Shown here in pieces: positions 9,409-18,439 of a DNA stretch of 35,407 nt. Within the stretch, counting starts at the first letter, position 1. The number at the start of each line of letters is the position of its first letter. Under the pieces are notes generated by a model that searched no databases, had not been told where the DNA came from, and saw only the letters and a program-made list of their open reading frames with translations. The DNA is from Flavobacteriaceae bacterium (lineage in GTDB: Bacteria; Bacteroidota; Bacteroidia; Flavobacteriales; Flavobacteriaceae), in contig QXZR01000078.1 of NCBI GenBank assembly GCA_009886265.1, forward strand, positions 1-35,407, in the 5' to 3' direction. The translations under genes and the position numbers were made by a program.

Positions 9409-11190
9409 ATGGGTGAATTTATAGTATCGGCTTTAAAATACAGACCACAGACTTTTACAGACGTAGTTGGTCAACAAGCCATCACACAGACCTTGCAAAA
9501 TGCCATTGATTTGGAAAAGATTGCCAAGGCAATGCTTTTCTGTGGACCAAGAGGCGTCGGTAAGACTACCTGCGCACGCATATTTGCTAAAAAAATAAAC
9601 AGTCTTGGTGCTGATATTGACCCAAACGAGGACTTTGCTTTCAATGTATTTGAACTTGATGCTGCCTCAAACAACTCTGTTGACGACATAAGGAGCCTTA
9701 TTGAACAAGTACGTATTCCACCCCAAAAAGGGAGTTATAAAGTTTATATCATTGATGAGGTGCATATGCTAAGTACTGCTGCTTTTAATGCCTTTCTAAA
9801 GACATTAGAAGAGCCACCACAACACGCCATTTTTATACTTGCGACTACCGAAAAACAAAAAATCATCCCTACAATATTGTCGAGATGCCAAATTTTTGAT
9901 TTTAAACGTATCAGTCCAAAAGATGCGCAAGATTATTTAAAAGTCATCGCAGACCGTGAAGGCGTAGATGCAGAAGACAAAGCCTTACACCTCATTGCAC
10001 AGAAAGCAGACGGTGCCATGCGAGATGCGCTATCCATATTTGACAGGATGATAAGTTACGCTGGTGAAAAGCTTACCGCCAAGCACGTTTCGCTGAACTT
10101 AAATATATTGGACTATGATAGCTATTTGGACATTACCGAACTGCTGCATAGGGGTGATTTACACAACAGCATCTTAAGATTCAACCAGTTGCTAGACCTT
10201 GGCTTTGACGGCTATCATTTTATCAACGGCTTATCCAAGCACTTTAGAGATTTGATGATGTGTCAAAACGAAGGCACAACACAATTGTTAGAGGTAGATG
10301 CAGAAACAGAAGCTGCGTTTATGGCGCAGGGAAAAAGTATTCCCAAAACTTTTTTGCTAGACGCACTAGATTTGACCAACAAATACGCACTTCAATACAA
10401 AAACAGCCTGCATCCCCATTTGCAAGTAGAGTTATGCTTGATGCAAGTGGCCTCGCTTAACGAAGGCGAAAAAAAAAACAGTAAACCCTACATAAAACCC
10501 TTTGAGGGTGTTGTTGCGGTAAAAGCAGCACCCATAAAAGAGACAGTTGACACTTCGACAACTTCTGAAAATATAGCCGAACCCGATTTGGCACCCACGA
10601 CCAAAACCGTCATTGAACCTAAACAAAGGGAAAACACTCCTACCGAAACGGTTAATGATCAAAACCAACTGGCAGAAAAGCCTATTGAAGTACCAGAAAA
10701 AGAGGAAACCATCCAGTTAGACCTATCTTCACAAGGGGTTTCAGGACTGTCCTTATCTAGTCTAAAAGTGCAAAAAGAACACAAGAACAAGGTCGTTTCT
10801 TCAACTGATGACAAAGAGGTAAGAGACAACGAAGTAAACCAAGAAAGTATTGAGGAACACTGGAAAAAATTCAGTGACATTATTGCCGTTAATGGAGAAA
10901 AGAATATGGTTGCCCTGTTACAACTTGACATACCCAGATTGAAAAATAAAGTCGAAATACATTATGCCGTTCCAAACGACACCAACCGGGTTGAGCTTGA
11001 AAAAAACAGCAATGAATTGATGGCGTATTTGCGCGATCAGCTTTCAAATGATGCGCTTACGTTAAAATTACATTTGGAAGTGAAAGAAGAAAAGAAATTT
11101 GTCTACACCAACGAAGACAAGTATAAAGCGCTTTCTGAAAAAAATCCAACTTTAGCTCTGTTCAAGAAAAAATTCAACTTAGAATATTAA
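9409..11190 (+). CDS. dnaX: DNA polymerase III subunit gamma/tau
   Basis: KYRPQTFTDVVGQ, FCGPRGVGKTTCARIFAK, VYIIDEVHMLSTAAFNAFLKTLEEPP, TILSRCQIFDFKRI. Confidence 0.96.
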   Translation: MGEFIVSALKYRPQTFTDVVGQQAITQTLQNAIDLEKIAKAMLFCGPRGVGKTTCARIFAKKINSLGADIDPNEDFAFNVFELDAASNNSVDDIRSLIEQVRIPPQKGSYKVYIIDEVHMLSTAAFNAFLKTLEEPPQHAIFILATTEKQKIIPTILSRCQIFDFKRISPKDAQDYLKVIADREGVDAEDKALHLIAQKADGAMRDALSIFDRMISYAGEKLTAKHVSLNLNILDYDSYLDITELLHRGDLHNSILRFNQLLDLGFDGYHFINGLSKHFRDLMMCQNEGTTQLLEVDAETEAAFMAQGKSIPKTFLLDALDLTNKYALQYKNSLHPHLQVELCLMQVASLNEGEKKNSKPYIKPFEGVVAVKAAPIKETVDTSTTSENIAEPDLAPTTKTVIEPKQRENTPTETVNDQNQLAEKPIEVPEKEETIQLDLSSQGVSGLSLSSLKVQKEHKNKVVSSTDDKEVRDNEVNQESIEEHWKKFSDIIAVNGEKNMVALLQLDIPRLKNKVEIHYAVPNDTNRVELEKNSNELMAYLRDQLSNDALTLKLHLEVKEEKKFVYTNEDKYKALSEKNPTLALFKKKFNLEY

Positions 11191-11204
11191 ATAAAAAGCA
11201 ATTG

Positions 11205-12092
11205 CTAGTGTAGCTCTTTATACAAAAGCTTAATCATCCCATCTGCCAAACCAACTTTGGGAACATAAATCTTATTGGCCCCCGACTGTTTCATAGCCAA
11301 AAGATAGATATGAACTGCAGGTACGATAACGTCTGCACGATCTTGATTTAACCTAAGATCGACAATTAACTCCTTGTGCGTAAGTTGTTTTAAATACTCA
11401 TAATACTCTGAAAGCAGTATGTAGGAAAGTGGTTTTCCTATACTCACACCAGAAAGTTTGAAAACCTTGTTAATGGTACCGCCCGAACCCACTACAGAAA
11501 GACGTTCGAGTTTATGGGTATGTTTTTCAATCCATTTTTGGTATGATGCCATTTCTTTGTCCGTTACCATTTTATTAAGCAAACGAACCGTACCTATTTT
11601 AAAAGACTTTGATGCAATGGTTTTACCACGATCAATTACCGTAAGCTCGGTACTTCCTCCTCCAACATCGACAAGCAGGTAGGATTTATGCGGTTTCATA
11701 ACATCGTATAAATCCGTCATGGCAATGATTTCTGCTTCGCGCTTTCCATCAATGATCTCAACTGCTACTTCGGTTTCTTTTAAAATACGTTCCACCAGTT
11801 CCAAACCATTTTTAGCCTCTCGAAGTGCTGAGGTTGCACAAGCCATATAATGTGAAACACCGTGAACACCCATTAGTTTCTTAAAAGACAGCATGGCATC
11901 AATCATACGCTGTTGATTTGGCATTCCTATGGAGCCATGCGTAAAAGTGTCCTGACCCAAGCGAATGGGCACACGAACCATGGCATTTTTGGTAAAAAGC
12001 GTTGGCTTATTCTTGCGCTCAATAACATTACTCACCAACAAACGCACTGCGTTTGAGCCTATATCAATTGCAGCATATTTAGATATTCTCAA
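11205..12092 (-). CDS. Ppx/GppA phosphatase family (exopolyphosphatase)
   Basis: YAAIDIGSNAVRLLV, CATSALREAKNG, LLVDVGGGSTEL. Confidence 0.92.
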   Translation of the reverse strand: MRISKYAAIDIGSNAVRLLVSNVIERKNKPTLFTKNAMVRVPIRLGQDTFTHGSIGMPNQQRMIDAMLSFKKLMGVHGVSHYMACATSALREAKNGLELVERILKETEVAVEIIDGKREAEIIAMTDLYDVMKPHKSYLLVDVGGGSTELTVIDRGKTIASKSFKIGTVRLLNKMVTDKEMASYQKWIEKHTHKLERLSVVGSGGTINKVFKLSGVSIGKPLSYILLSEYYEYLKQLTHKELIVDLRLNQDRADVIVPAVHIYLLAMKQSGANKIYVPKVGLADGMIKLLYKELH

Positions 12093-14134
12093 GGGGTGTT
12101 TAGTTTATTTTGATAATATGAATAGGTTGCCTCTTGTGAACGCAGCGGAGCAGCACCATTGTTGCGATAAACAGGCTTAGAGTCATCATTTACCCAACGT
12201 GCCTTTACATTGTCATTCCAACTCAACTCAAAAGTATCTACAAGTTCTTGCTGTACGTCTTTGTCGTAAATAGGACAGGTCACTTCAACGCGGTTGTCCA
12301 AGTTACGGGTCATCCAATCGGCAGAAGAAATAAGTATTTCTCTGTCGCCGCTGTTTTCAAAAATAACCATTCTCGGATGCTCTAAGTAACGATCAACCAC
12401 ACTGATGACTTCAATATTATCGCTGATACCAGGGACTCCAGGCACCAAACAACAGATACCACGAACAATCATGCGTATTTGAACACCCGCCTGACTGGCC
12501 TCGTAGAGTGCGGCAACCATGTCGTAGTTGGTGATGTTATTAATTTTAATGCGTATTAGTGCATTCTTGCCAGCTTGAGCCAATGCCATCTCACGGGCAA
12601 TACGTTCTTTGAGACCTGTTGAAGTGGAGAACGGAGAGATCAGTAGGTGTTTGTGGACGGGTATTTTATAGCTTTTCTCTAGAAACGTAAACACTTTATT
12701 GACTTCTTTCAAAATTTGCTGATTGGCAGTAAAAAGCGTGTAATCAGTGTAGACACGGGCGGTAGACTCATTAAAATTCCCTGTACTTATAAAACCATAG
12801 CGCTTGAGCTTATCACCTTCTTGGCGTTGAATCAAACAGGTCTTGGAATGCACCTTGAGGGTTGGTATACCAAAAATCATACGAACGCCTTCATTTTTAA
12901 GTATCTCAGCATAGCGAATATTGGCTGCCTCATCAAAACGTGCTTGTAACTCAATTTGAACGGTTACCTGCTTGCCATTCCGCGCTGCCTGAATAAGCGC
13001 ATTTGCTATATGAGATTCACTTGACAACCGGTAAATGGTGATGGAAATGCTCTTAACTTTTGGATCGAGTGAAGCCTCTCTTAAAAAACCAACAACATAA
13101 TCAAAACTGTGGTAGGGTGCGAATTGTAAAAAGTCGCGTTGGCTTATTTGCGATAAAATACTTTCTTCTAGAGAAAAGCCTGTAATCGGCAATGGAGGCC
13201 TTTTGTCGTAAAGCAAATCATGGCGTCCCAAACTAGGGAACTTGATATAGTCCCTCCTGTTGTGATAGCGACCCCCAGGAATTATACTATCTCGAGAACC
13301 AATTTGAAATTTTTCCAATAAAATCTCTAGGGTATCGTCATCGATATTTTTATCATAAACAAAACGAACAGGATCTCCCTCAACCCTATCGCGAACACTT
13401 GAAGCTACTTTTTCAATATAGCTCATGTTGATGTCGTCATCAAAATCAAGCTCTGCATCACGTGTAAACTTTACCATGTGCGCCTTAATTTTAGTGGGAG
13501 AGAATATTTGAAAAATATGCTGCATTTGATGACGTATAAGATCATCTAACAACATCACAAACTGTTTCCCATCACGAGCAGGCAAAACAACGATGCGCTC
13601 AAGGTCTGTTGGCATTTGAATCAGTGCAAACTGTGAGTCACCATCTTCTTGCTCGATACGAACGGCTAAAAAAGCATTATTTCCCCTGTTGCTAGGCAAT
13701 AAGCTATTATCATTAATAAGTATGGTAAGTAAAGAGGGACTTACTTTTTGAGTAAAAAAAGCATGTACAAATTCAACTTGTTCTTCATCGAGAGCTGTCT
13801 CGTCTAAAATAAAGATGTTTTCAACTGCTAAAGCAGCCGTTAGTTGCTGTATGGTTTGAAAGCTTTCATCTTGAAGCGCAATAGTCTTTTGGGTAATCTC
13901 TTGTAGCAGCGCTTCCGCATTGGTAGTCTCAGCCGAGTTAGAAGCTGCTTCCAACTGCGCAATACGTTTCACCGTAGCGTAGCGTACCTTAAAAAACTCA
14001 TCTAGATTATTTGAAAAAATTCCTATAAAACGAACCCGTTCAATCAACGGCACGCTTTCGTCTTGCGCCTCTTGCAAAACACGGCGATTAAAGTCTAACC
14101 AGCTCAACTCACGATTTACAAATGGAAGTGTCAC
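12089..14134 (-). CDS. ppk1: Polyphosphate kinase 1
   Basis: NRELSWLDFNRRVLQEA, FLREASLDPKVKSISITIYR, LKVHSKTCL catalytic His region, GNFNESTARVYTD, ISSADWMTRNLDNRVEV. Confidence 0.96.
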   Translation of the reverse strand: MTLPFVNRELSWLDFNRRVLQEAQDESVPLIERVRFIGIFSNNLDEFFKVRYATVKRIAQLEAASNSAETTNAEALLQEITQKTIALQDESFQTIQQLTAALAVENIFILDETALDEEQVEFVHAFFTQKVSPSLLTILINDNSLLPSNRGNNAFLAVRIEQEDGDSQFALIQMPTDLERIVVLPARDGKQFVMLLDDLIRHQMQHIFQIFSPTKIKAHMVKFTRDAELDFDDDINMSYIEKVASSVRDRVEGDPVRFVYDKNIDDDTLEILLEKFQIGSRDSIIPGGRYHNRRDYIKFPSLGRHDLLYDKRPPLPITGFSLEESILSQISQRDFLQFAPYHSFDYVVGFLREASLDPKVKSISITIYRLSSESHIANALIQAARNGKQVTVQIELQARFDEAANIRYAEILKNEGVRMIFGIPTLKVHSKTCLIQRQEGDKLKRYGFISTGNFNESTARVYTDYTLFTANQQILKEVNKVFTFLEKSYKIPVHKHLLISPFSTSTGLKERIAREMALAQAGKNALIRIKINNITNYDMVAALYEASQAGVQIRMIVRGICCLVPGVPGISDNIEVISVVDRYLEHPRMVIFENSGDREILISSADWMTRNLDNRVEVTCPIYDKDVQQELVDTFELSWNDNVKARWVNDDSKPVYRNNGAAPLRSQEATYSYYQNKLNTP

Positions 14135-14619
14135 GGCTTGGCTATTGTTTTTGGAAAAAAATATTCGGCATTTGCTTTAGTAATCTCTGACCACAAAGAT
14201 ACGTCAAAGCGAAAAAGGACAGCACCAGCTGTTGGAATGTTATCCCCAGTAAAATCTGCTAAGGAATACGCCAAAGAAGTACAGGCATTATTATGACCAA
14301 AAGTCATGACCGTATCTAAAGTATCGTCAAGACATCGAACAAACTCCAATACATCTTCACCAGAAAAATCATATAACGATTCGCTAAAAGAAATCTTATG
14401 TATGGGCACATTCATTTCTCGAGATACAATCAAAGCAGTATGAGCAGCTCGGATTGCAGGACTTGAAAAAACAGCGTCAACAGCAGCTGTTTGATTTTGC
14501 AAATAGGCACCCATTTTTTGGGCATCATCAATACCGCGTTGATTTAGCGGACGGTCTTTATCAGAAACGTTTAGTTCCCAAGAAGACTTTCCATGACGCA
14601 TCATGATCCATGTTTTCAT
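14131..14619 (-). CDS. SixA-like histidine phosphatase family protein
   Basis: MMRHGKSSW RHG motif, DRPLNQRG, FGHNNACT; ATGA overlap with ppk1. Confidence 0.9.
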   Translation of the reverse strand: MKTWIMMRHGKSSWELNVSDKDRPLNQRGIDDAQKMGAYLQNQTAAVDAVFSSPAIRAAHTALIVSREMNVPIHKISFSESLYDFSGEDVLEFVRCLDDTLDTVMTFGHNNACTSLAYSLADFTGDNIPTAGAVLFRFDVSLWSEITKANAEYFFPKTIAKP

Positions 14620-14651
14620 TTCTAACTATTTGTGGGGCGTTAATGTGTTTG

Positions 14652-15296
14652 TTAGGGCGCTTTGCGTTGTTTAGACCAAGTGGCATCACTTTTTAAGTAC
14701 ACAATACGGTCGTGCAAACGATTGGGTCTCCCTTGCCAAAACTCCATCTCAAATGGCGTAACTGCGATACCACCCCAGTGTGAGGGGCGTGGAATGTCCT
14801 TGCCTTCAAATTGTTTTTCCAATGTTTCTTGACGGGCTTCTAAAACTTCTCTTGAAGCGATGACATCACTTTGTGGAGATACATGAGCCCCAATTTGACT
14901 GCCTTTTGGTCTTGAAGCAAAATAAGCATCTGATACTTCAGGAGCTACTTTCTGTGCTGTTCCGGATATGATGACTTGTCGTTCTAGATTTGGCCAAAAA
15001 AAAGACAAACTCACTTTGGGGTTGGCAAAAAGCGCTTTACTCTTATCGCTGTTGTAATTGGTGTAAAAGACAAAGCCCTCCGCAGACAACTCTTTAAGCA
15101 ACACGATGCGACCTTTAATTGCACCGCTTCCATCAATAGTACTTAGTGTCATGGCGTTTACTTCCGCGACGCCACCACTTTGTGTTGCCTCATCAAACCA
15201 TTGGTTGAATAGATCAGTAGGGGAATTGGGAAGTATTGTCTCGTCAAGCACGTTAGCCTCATAGTTTTTACGAAGATGCCCAAAGTCTCTTTCCAT
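14652..15296 (-). CDS. pdxH: Pyridoxamine 5'-phosphate oxidase
   Basis: DGSGAIKGRIVLLKEL, GFVFYTNYNSDKSKAL, SRPKGSQIGAHVSPQS, EFWQGRPNRLHDRI; the ORF extends to 15311 but the internal Met at 15296 fits family starts better. Confidence 0.93.
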   Translation of the reverse strand: MERDFGHLRKNYEANVLDETILPNSPTDLFNQWFDEATQSGGVAEVNAMTLSTIDGSGAIKGRIVLLKELSAEGFVFYTNYNSDKSKALFANPKVSLSFFWPNLERQVIISGTAQKVAPEVSDAYFASRPKGSQIGAHVSPQSDVIASREVLEARQETLEKQFEGKDIPRPSHWGGIAVTPFEMEFWQGRPNRLHDRIVYLKSDATWSKQRKAP

Positions 15297-15318
15297 TTTA
15301 TAAATGTACAAAAATGCG

Positions 15319-16221
15319 TTAGGAAATCACAGCACCATCTGCCGCTAAAATTACATTTGGAAATACAGCTTTTGCTTCATCAACAAATAGCCCTAAATCT
15401 TTGTATCTTGATGAGTAGTGACCTAAAATTAAAAGACCAACTTCGGCTTTTTTGGCAATCTCAGCTGCCTGCTGTGCAGTGCTGTGCTTAGTTTGCTCCG
15501 CTAGCGCTGCATGTTGATTTAAAAAAGTAGCCTCGTGGTACAACCAATCCGCTTTGTGAATAATGTCAATTATAGAAGGATAATAGGCCGTGTCACTGCA
15601 ATAAGCGTATTTCTTGACTGGGTGAGGCGCAAAAGTGACCTTTGTGTTTTCAACAATATGCCCATCATTGCTTTCCACATCTTGACCCTGTTGTAATAAA
15701 CGATATTGGCTTTTATCTATCCCTGCTGCTTGGGCAGCATCTGCATCAATTCTTCTAAGCCCTATTTTTTCTTCAAACAAAAAACCGTTGGTATAAATGC
15801 GGTGTTTCAGTGGTATAGTGCGTACTATTACATTTTCGTCTTCGTAAACACACTCAGATTGGTTAGATGACAATTCGTGAAAATGAAGGGGGTAATTCAT
15901 GTTAGACTTGGACAACTTTAACAATAAAAGCAAGGCTTCCTTAATACCCTTTGGTCCATAGATATGCAAAGGTGCCTCACGACCCAACAAACGAAAAGAA
16001 GATACCAAGCCGGGTAAACCATAAAAATGATCTCCGTGCAAGTGAGAAATAAATATATGCTTGATATGTACAAAAGAGACCTTGGCTTTGCGCAGCTGCA
16101 CTTGTGTGCCCTCCCCGCAGTCAATGAGGAAACGATGCCCTTTGATTTCTAACAGTTGGGCAGTGGGATTTTTGTTTTCGTGTGGGGTAGCCGAATGGCA
16201 ACCCAATATGGTTAGCTTCAT
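15319..16221 (-). CDS. rnz: Ribonuclease Z
   Basis: LIDCGEGTQVQLRK, FISHLHGDHFYGLPGL, YCSDTAYYPSI, TKHSTAQQAAEIAKKA, LGHYSSRY. Confidence 0.95.
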   Translation of the reverse strand: MKLTILGCHSATPHENKNPTAQLLEIKGHRFLIDCGEGTQVQLRKAKVSFVHIKHIFISHLHGDHFYGLPGLVSSFRLLGREAPLHIYGPKGIKEALLLLLKLSKSNMNYPLHFHELSSNQSECVYEDENVIVRTIPLKHRIYTNGFLFEEKIGLRRIDADAAQAAGIDKSQYRLLQQGQDVESNDGHIVENTKVTFAPHPVKKYAYCSDTAYYPSIIDIIHKADWLYHEATFLNQHAALAEQTKHSTAQQAAEIAKKAEVGLLILGHYSSRYKDLGLFVDEAKAVFPNVILAADGAVIS

Positions 16222-16562
16222 TAATAACCTAAATCGCGTTCAATTTCTTCCATCTCAACAATATCAAGTGCTTCTTGTAGTGTTGGTGCCGTAGCTATAT
16301 CATCGGGGATTTTAGATACAGACATTGTCCCAACAACAACGACAAATGATTTCAACACTGTTTCTTTATTATATGTATTGAGCTCAGAAAATTCTAAAAC
16401 GTGTTTAGGATTTAAGGCTTCAATAGCTGAGAGGTCAATGACAATATTTTGCTGGTGCATATTTTTGTAGTGTGCCTTGACAAGGTTTCTAAAATCAATA
16501 CCTATTGGGTCTGAGCTATCACAGGAAAAAACAGTAGTATTATCGTGTTGGCTAATTTTCAT
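16221..16562 (-). CDS. STAS-like domain protein, 113 aa
   Basis: STAS-like beta/alpha pattern (NIVIDLSAIEALNPKHVLEFSELN...FVVVVGTM); start of rnz overlaps its stop by 1 nt. Confidence 0.6.
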   Translation of the reverse strand: MKISQHDNTTVFSCDSSDPIGIDFRNLVKAHYKNMHQQNIVIDLSAIEALNPKHVLEFSELNTYNKETVLKSFVVVVGTMSVSKIPDDIATAPTLQEALDIVEMEEIERDLGY

Positions 16563-16564
16563 GA

Positions 16565-17488
16565 TTAATTTTTTGCGGCAAGTAAATATAAAACAGCCAT
16601 TCGAATTGCCACACCATTTTCCACTTGATCCAAAATAATCGCTTGATTTGAATCAACTACTGCACTTGATAATTCGACACCTCTGTTGATTGGCCCTGGA
16701 TGCATGATAACAATTTCTTTGTCTAATGCATCGAGCATGGGTTTGGTAATGCCATAAAAAGCAGCATACTCTCTGTTGGAAGGGAAATAGCTTGCAGACA
16801 TACGTTCAAATTGCACTCTTAAAACATTGGCTACATCACACCATTTCAAGGCTTTATTCACATCCGTTTCTACCTTAACACCCAAGCTAGTAATATACTT
16901 GGGAATCAATGTTTTTGGGCCGCATACACAAACCTCAGCGCCTAATTTTTGTAAGGCAAAGATATTGGACAATGCTACTCTTGAATGAAGAATATCACCT
17001 ATGATAACTACTTTTTTTCCCGCAACACCGCCTAGGCGTTCATTGATGGAAAAAGTATCGAGTAATGCCTGTGTAGGGTGCTCATGTGCACCATCGCCGG
17101 CATTGATGATGGTTGCATCAACGTGTTTTGACAGAAAGCTGGCAGCACCTGGACTGGAGTGACGCATCACTACCATATCAACCTTCATGGATAAAATATT
17201 ATTTACCGTGTCGATTAAGGTCTCGCCTTTTTTTAAGGACGACATGGAAGAGGCAAAGTTTATCACATCGGCCGATAATCTTTTCTGTGCCAGTTCAAAA
17301 GACAACTTAGTGCGTGTGCTGTTTTCAAAGAAGAGATTGGCTATGGTAATGTCGCGTAATGAAGGAACCTTTTTGATTGGACGGTTGATTACTTCTTTAA
17401 ATTGGGTTGCTGTATCAAAAATAAGCTGGATATCTGCTTCTGTGAGATATTTGATGCCCAATAAATGTTTTACGCTTAATTCGCTCAT
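16565..17488 (-). CDS. pyrB: Aspartate carbamoyltransferase catalytic subunit
   Basis: FFENSTRTKLSFELAQKRL, GDGAHEHPTQALLDTFSI, HPGPINRGVEL. Confidence 0.96.
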   Translation of the reverse strand: MSELSVKHLLGIKYLTEADIQLIFDTATQFKEVINRPIKKVPSLRDITIANLFFENSTRTKLSFELAQKRLSADVINFASSMSSLKKGETLIDTVNNILSMKVDMVVMRHSSPGAASFLSKHVDATIINAGDGAHEHPTQALLDTFSINERLGGVAGKKVVIIGDILHSRVALSNIFALQKLGAEVCVCGPKTLIPKYITSLGVKVETDVNKALKWCDVANVLRVQFERMSASYFPSNREYAAFYGITKPMLDALDKEIVIMHPGPINRGVELSSAVVDSNQAIILDQVENGVAIRMAVLYLLAAKN

Positions 17489-17489
17489 A

Positions 17490-18029
17490 TTATTTATTTA
17501 CCAGATATACTGCATCTTCATTATCTTCTTCTTGCCAACAAACCACAACACGCTCGTTTTGAATCGCATCAACTTGTCGTCCGCAAAAATCAGGTTGTAT
17601 GGGCAGATGTCTTGAAAATCTACGATCAATTAAGGTTAGGAGTTGCACTTCTTCAGGACGTCCGTAAGAGTCAATGGCTGTAAGTGCAGCACGAATACTT
17701 CGGCCTGTGTACAAAACATCATCTATTAGCACAATGCGCTTGTTCTCAACACCAACTTCCATATCGTTGACATTGGCGTTTAATACCTTGTCACTTCTTC
17801 TAAAATCATCCCTAAAAAAAGTAATATCAAGCTGACTGAGCTTTACATCAGCAACCTTATAGTGATGTTGTAAAATATGCAATAGTCGTTCTGCCAATCG
17901 AACACCGCGTGGCTGCAAGCCAACAAGGACTGTTTTGGAGAAGTCTCCGTGGGTTTCTTTAAGTTGACAAGCTAAACGAAAAAGGATGATGCGCAGGTCT
18001 TCGGCACTAAGTAGTTGCTTTTGGCTCAT
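17490..18029 (-). CDS. pyrR: PyrR bifunctional regulator / uracil phosphoribosyltransferase family
   Basis: VGLQPRGVRLAERL, RIVLIDDVLYTGRSIRAAL PRPP motif, LLTLIDR. Confidence 0.93.
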   Translation of the reverse strand: MSQKQLLSAEDLRIILFRLACQLKETHGDFSKTVLVGLQPRGVRLAERLLHILQHHYKVADVKLSQLDITFFRDDFRRSDKVLNANVNDMEVGVENKRIVLIDDVLYTGRSIRAALTAIDSYGRPEEVQLLTLIDRRFSRHLPIQPDFCGRQVDAIQNERVVVCWQEEDNEDAVYLVNK

Positions 18030-18043
18030 CCAAAATATTTTTA

Positions 18044-18072
18044 CAAAAATAGAAAAATTTGATGGTTTTCAA
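18044..18072 (-). promoter_or_regulatory. pyrR promoter: -33 TTG (18070-18072) and -7 TATTTTTG (18044-18051), 18-nt spacing
   Basis: Match to the Bacteroidota TTG/TAnnTTTG consensus. Confidence 0.6.
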
Positions 18073-18130
18073 GCCTTTCTCCATTTTTCTGAAAAAATAC
18101 GTAATTTTAACATCCCTTAATCATACAATT

Positions 18131-18409
18131 ATGCTTAACAATGCCTACCGTTATTTTGCCGGAAGTTACTTCCAACTCATACCCTTAACCATCATCATTC
18201 AAGCCTGTATTGGCTCTATTGCTGTCTATTATATACTGCAAGGAATCCCTGATTTTTGGGATATGCTCCAATTGCTCTTATGTGTTGCAGTTTCAACCAT
18301 ATATCTAGGTTCAATATTGGCGCAAATACACGTGAAAAAAGTATTTTATATTTTCATATTTGGGTTGATAGTCAACATACTGCTTTTAACAATTCAATTA
18401 GCAGGTTGA
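18131..18409 (+). CDS. Small hydrophobic membrane protein, unknown function
   Basis: About 92 aa with three hydrophobic segments from the ATG at 18131; the track start at 18059 is likely too long. Confidence 0.6.
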   Translation: MLNNAYRYFAGSYFQLIPLTIIIQACIGSIAVYYILQGIPDFWDMLQLLLCVAVSTIYLGSILAQIHVKKVFYIFIFGLIVNILLLTIQLAG

Positions 18410-18439
18410 TTTTTGCTACTTTAGTGAAAATTAATCGTC

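Noticed and set aside
11197-11206. AGCAATTGCT palindrome between dnaX and ppx
   Set aside because: Only 10 bp with no loop or T-run; weak as terminator or operator.
17187-17615. 142-aa plus-strand ORF
   Set aside because: Antisense to pyrB/pyrR; no recognisable domain.
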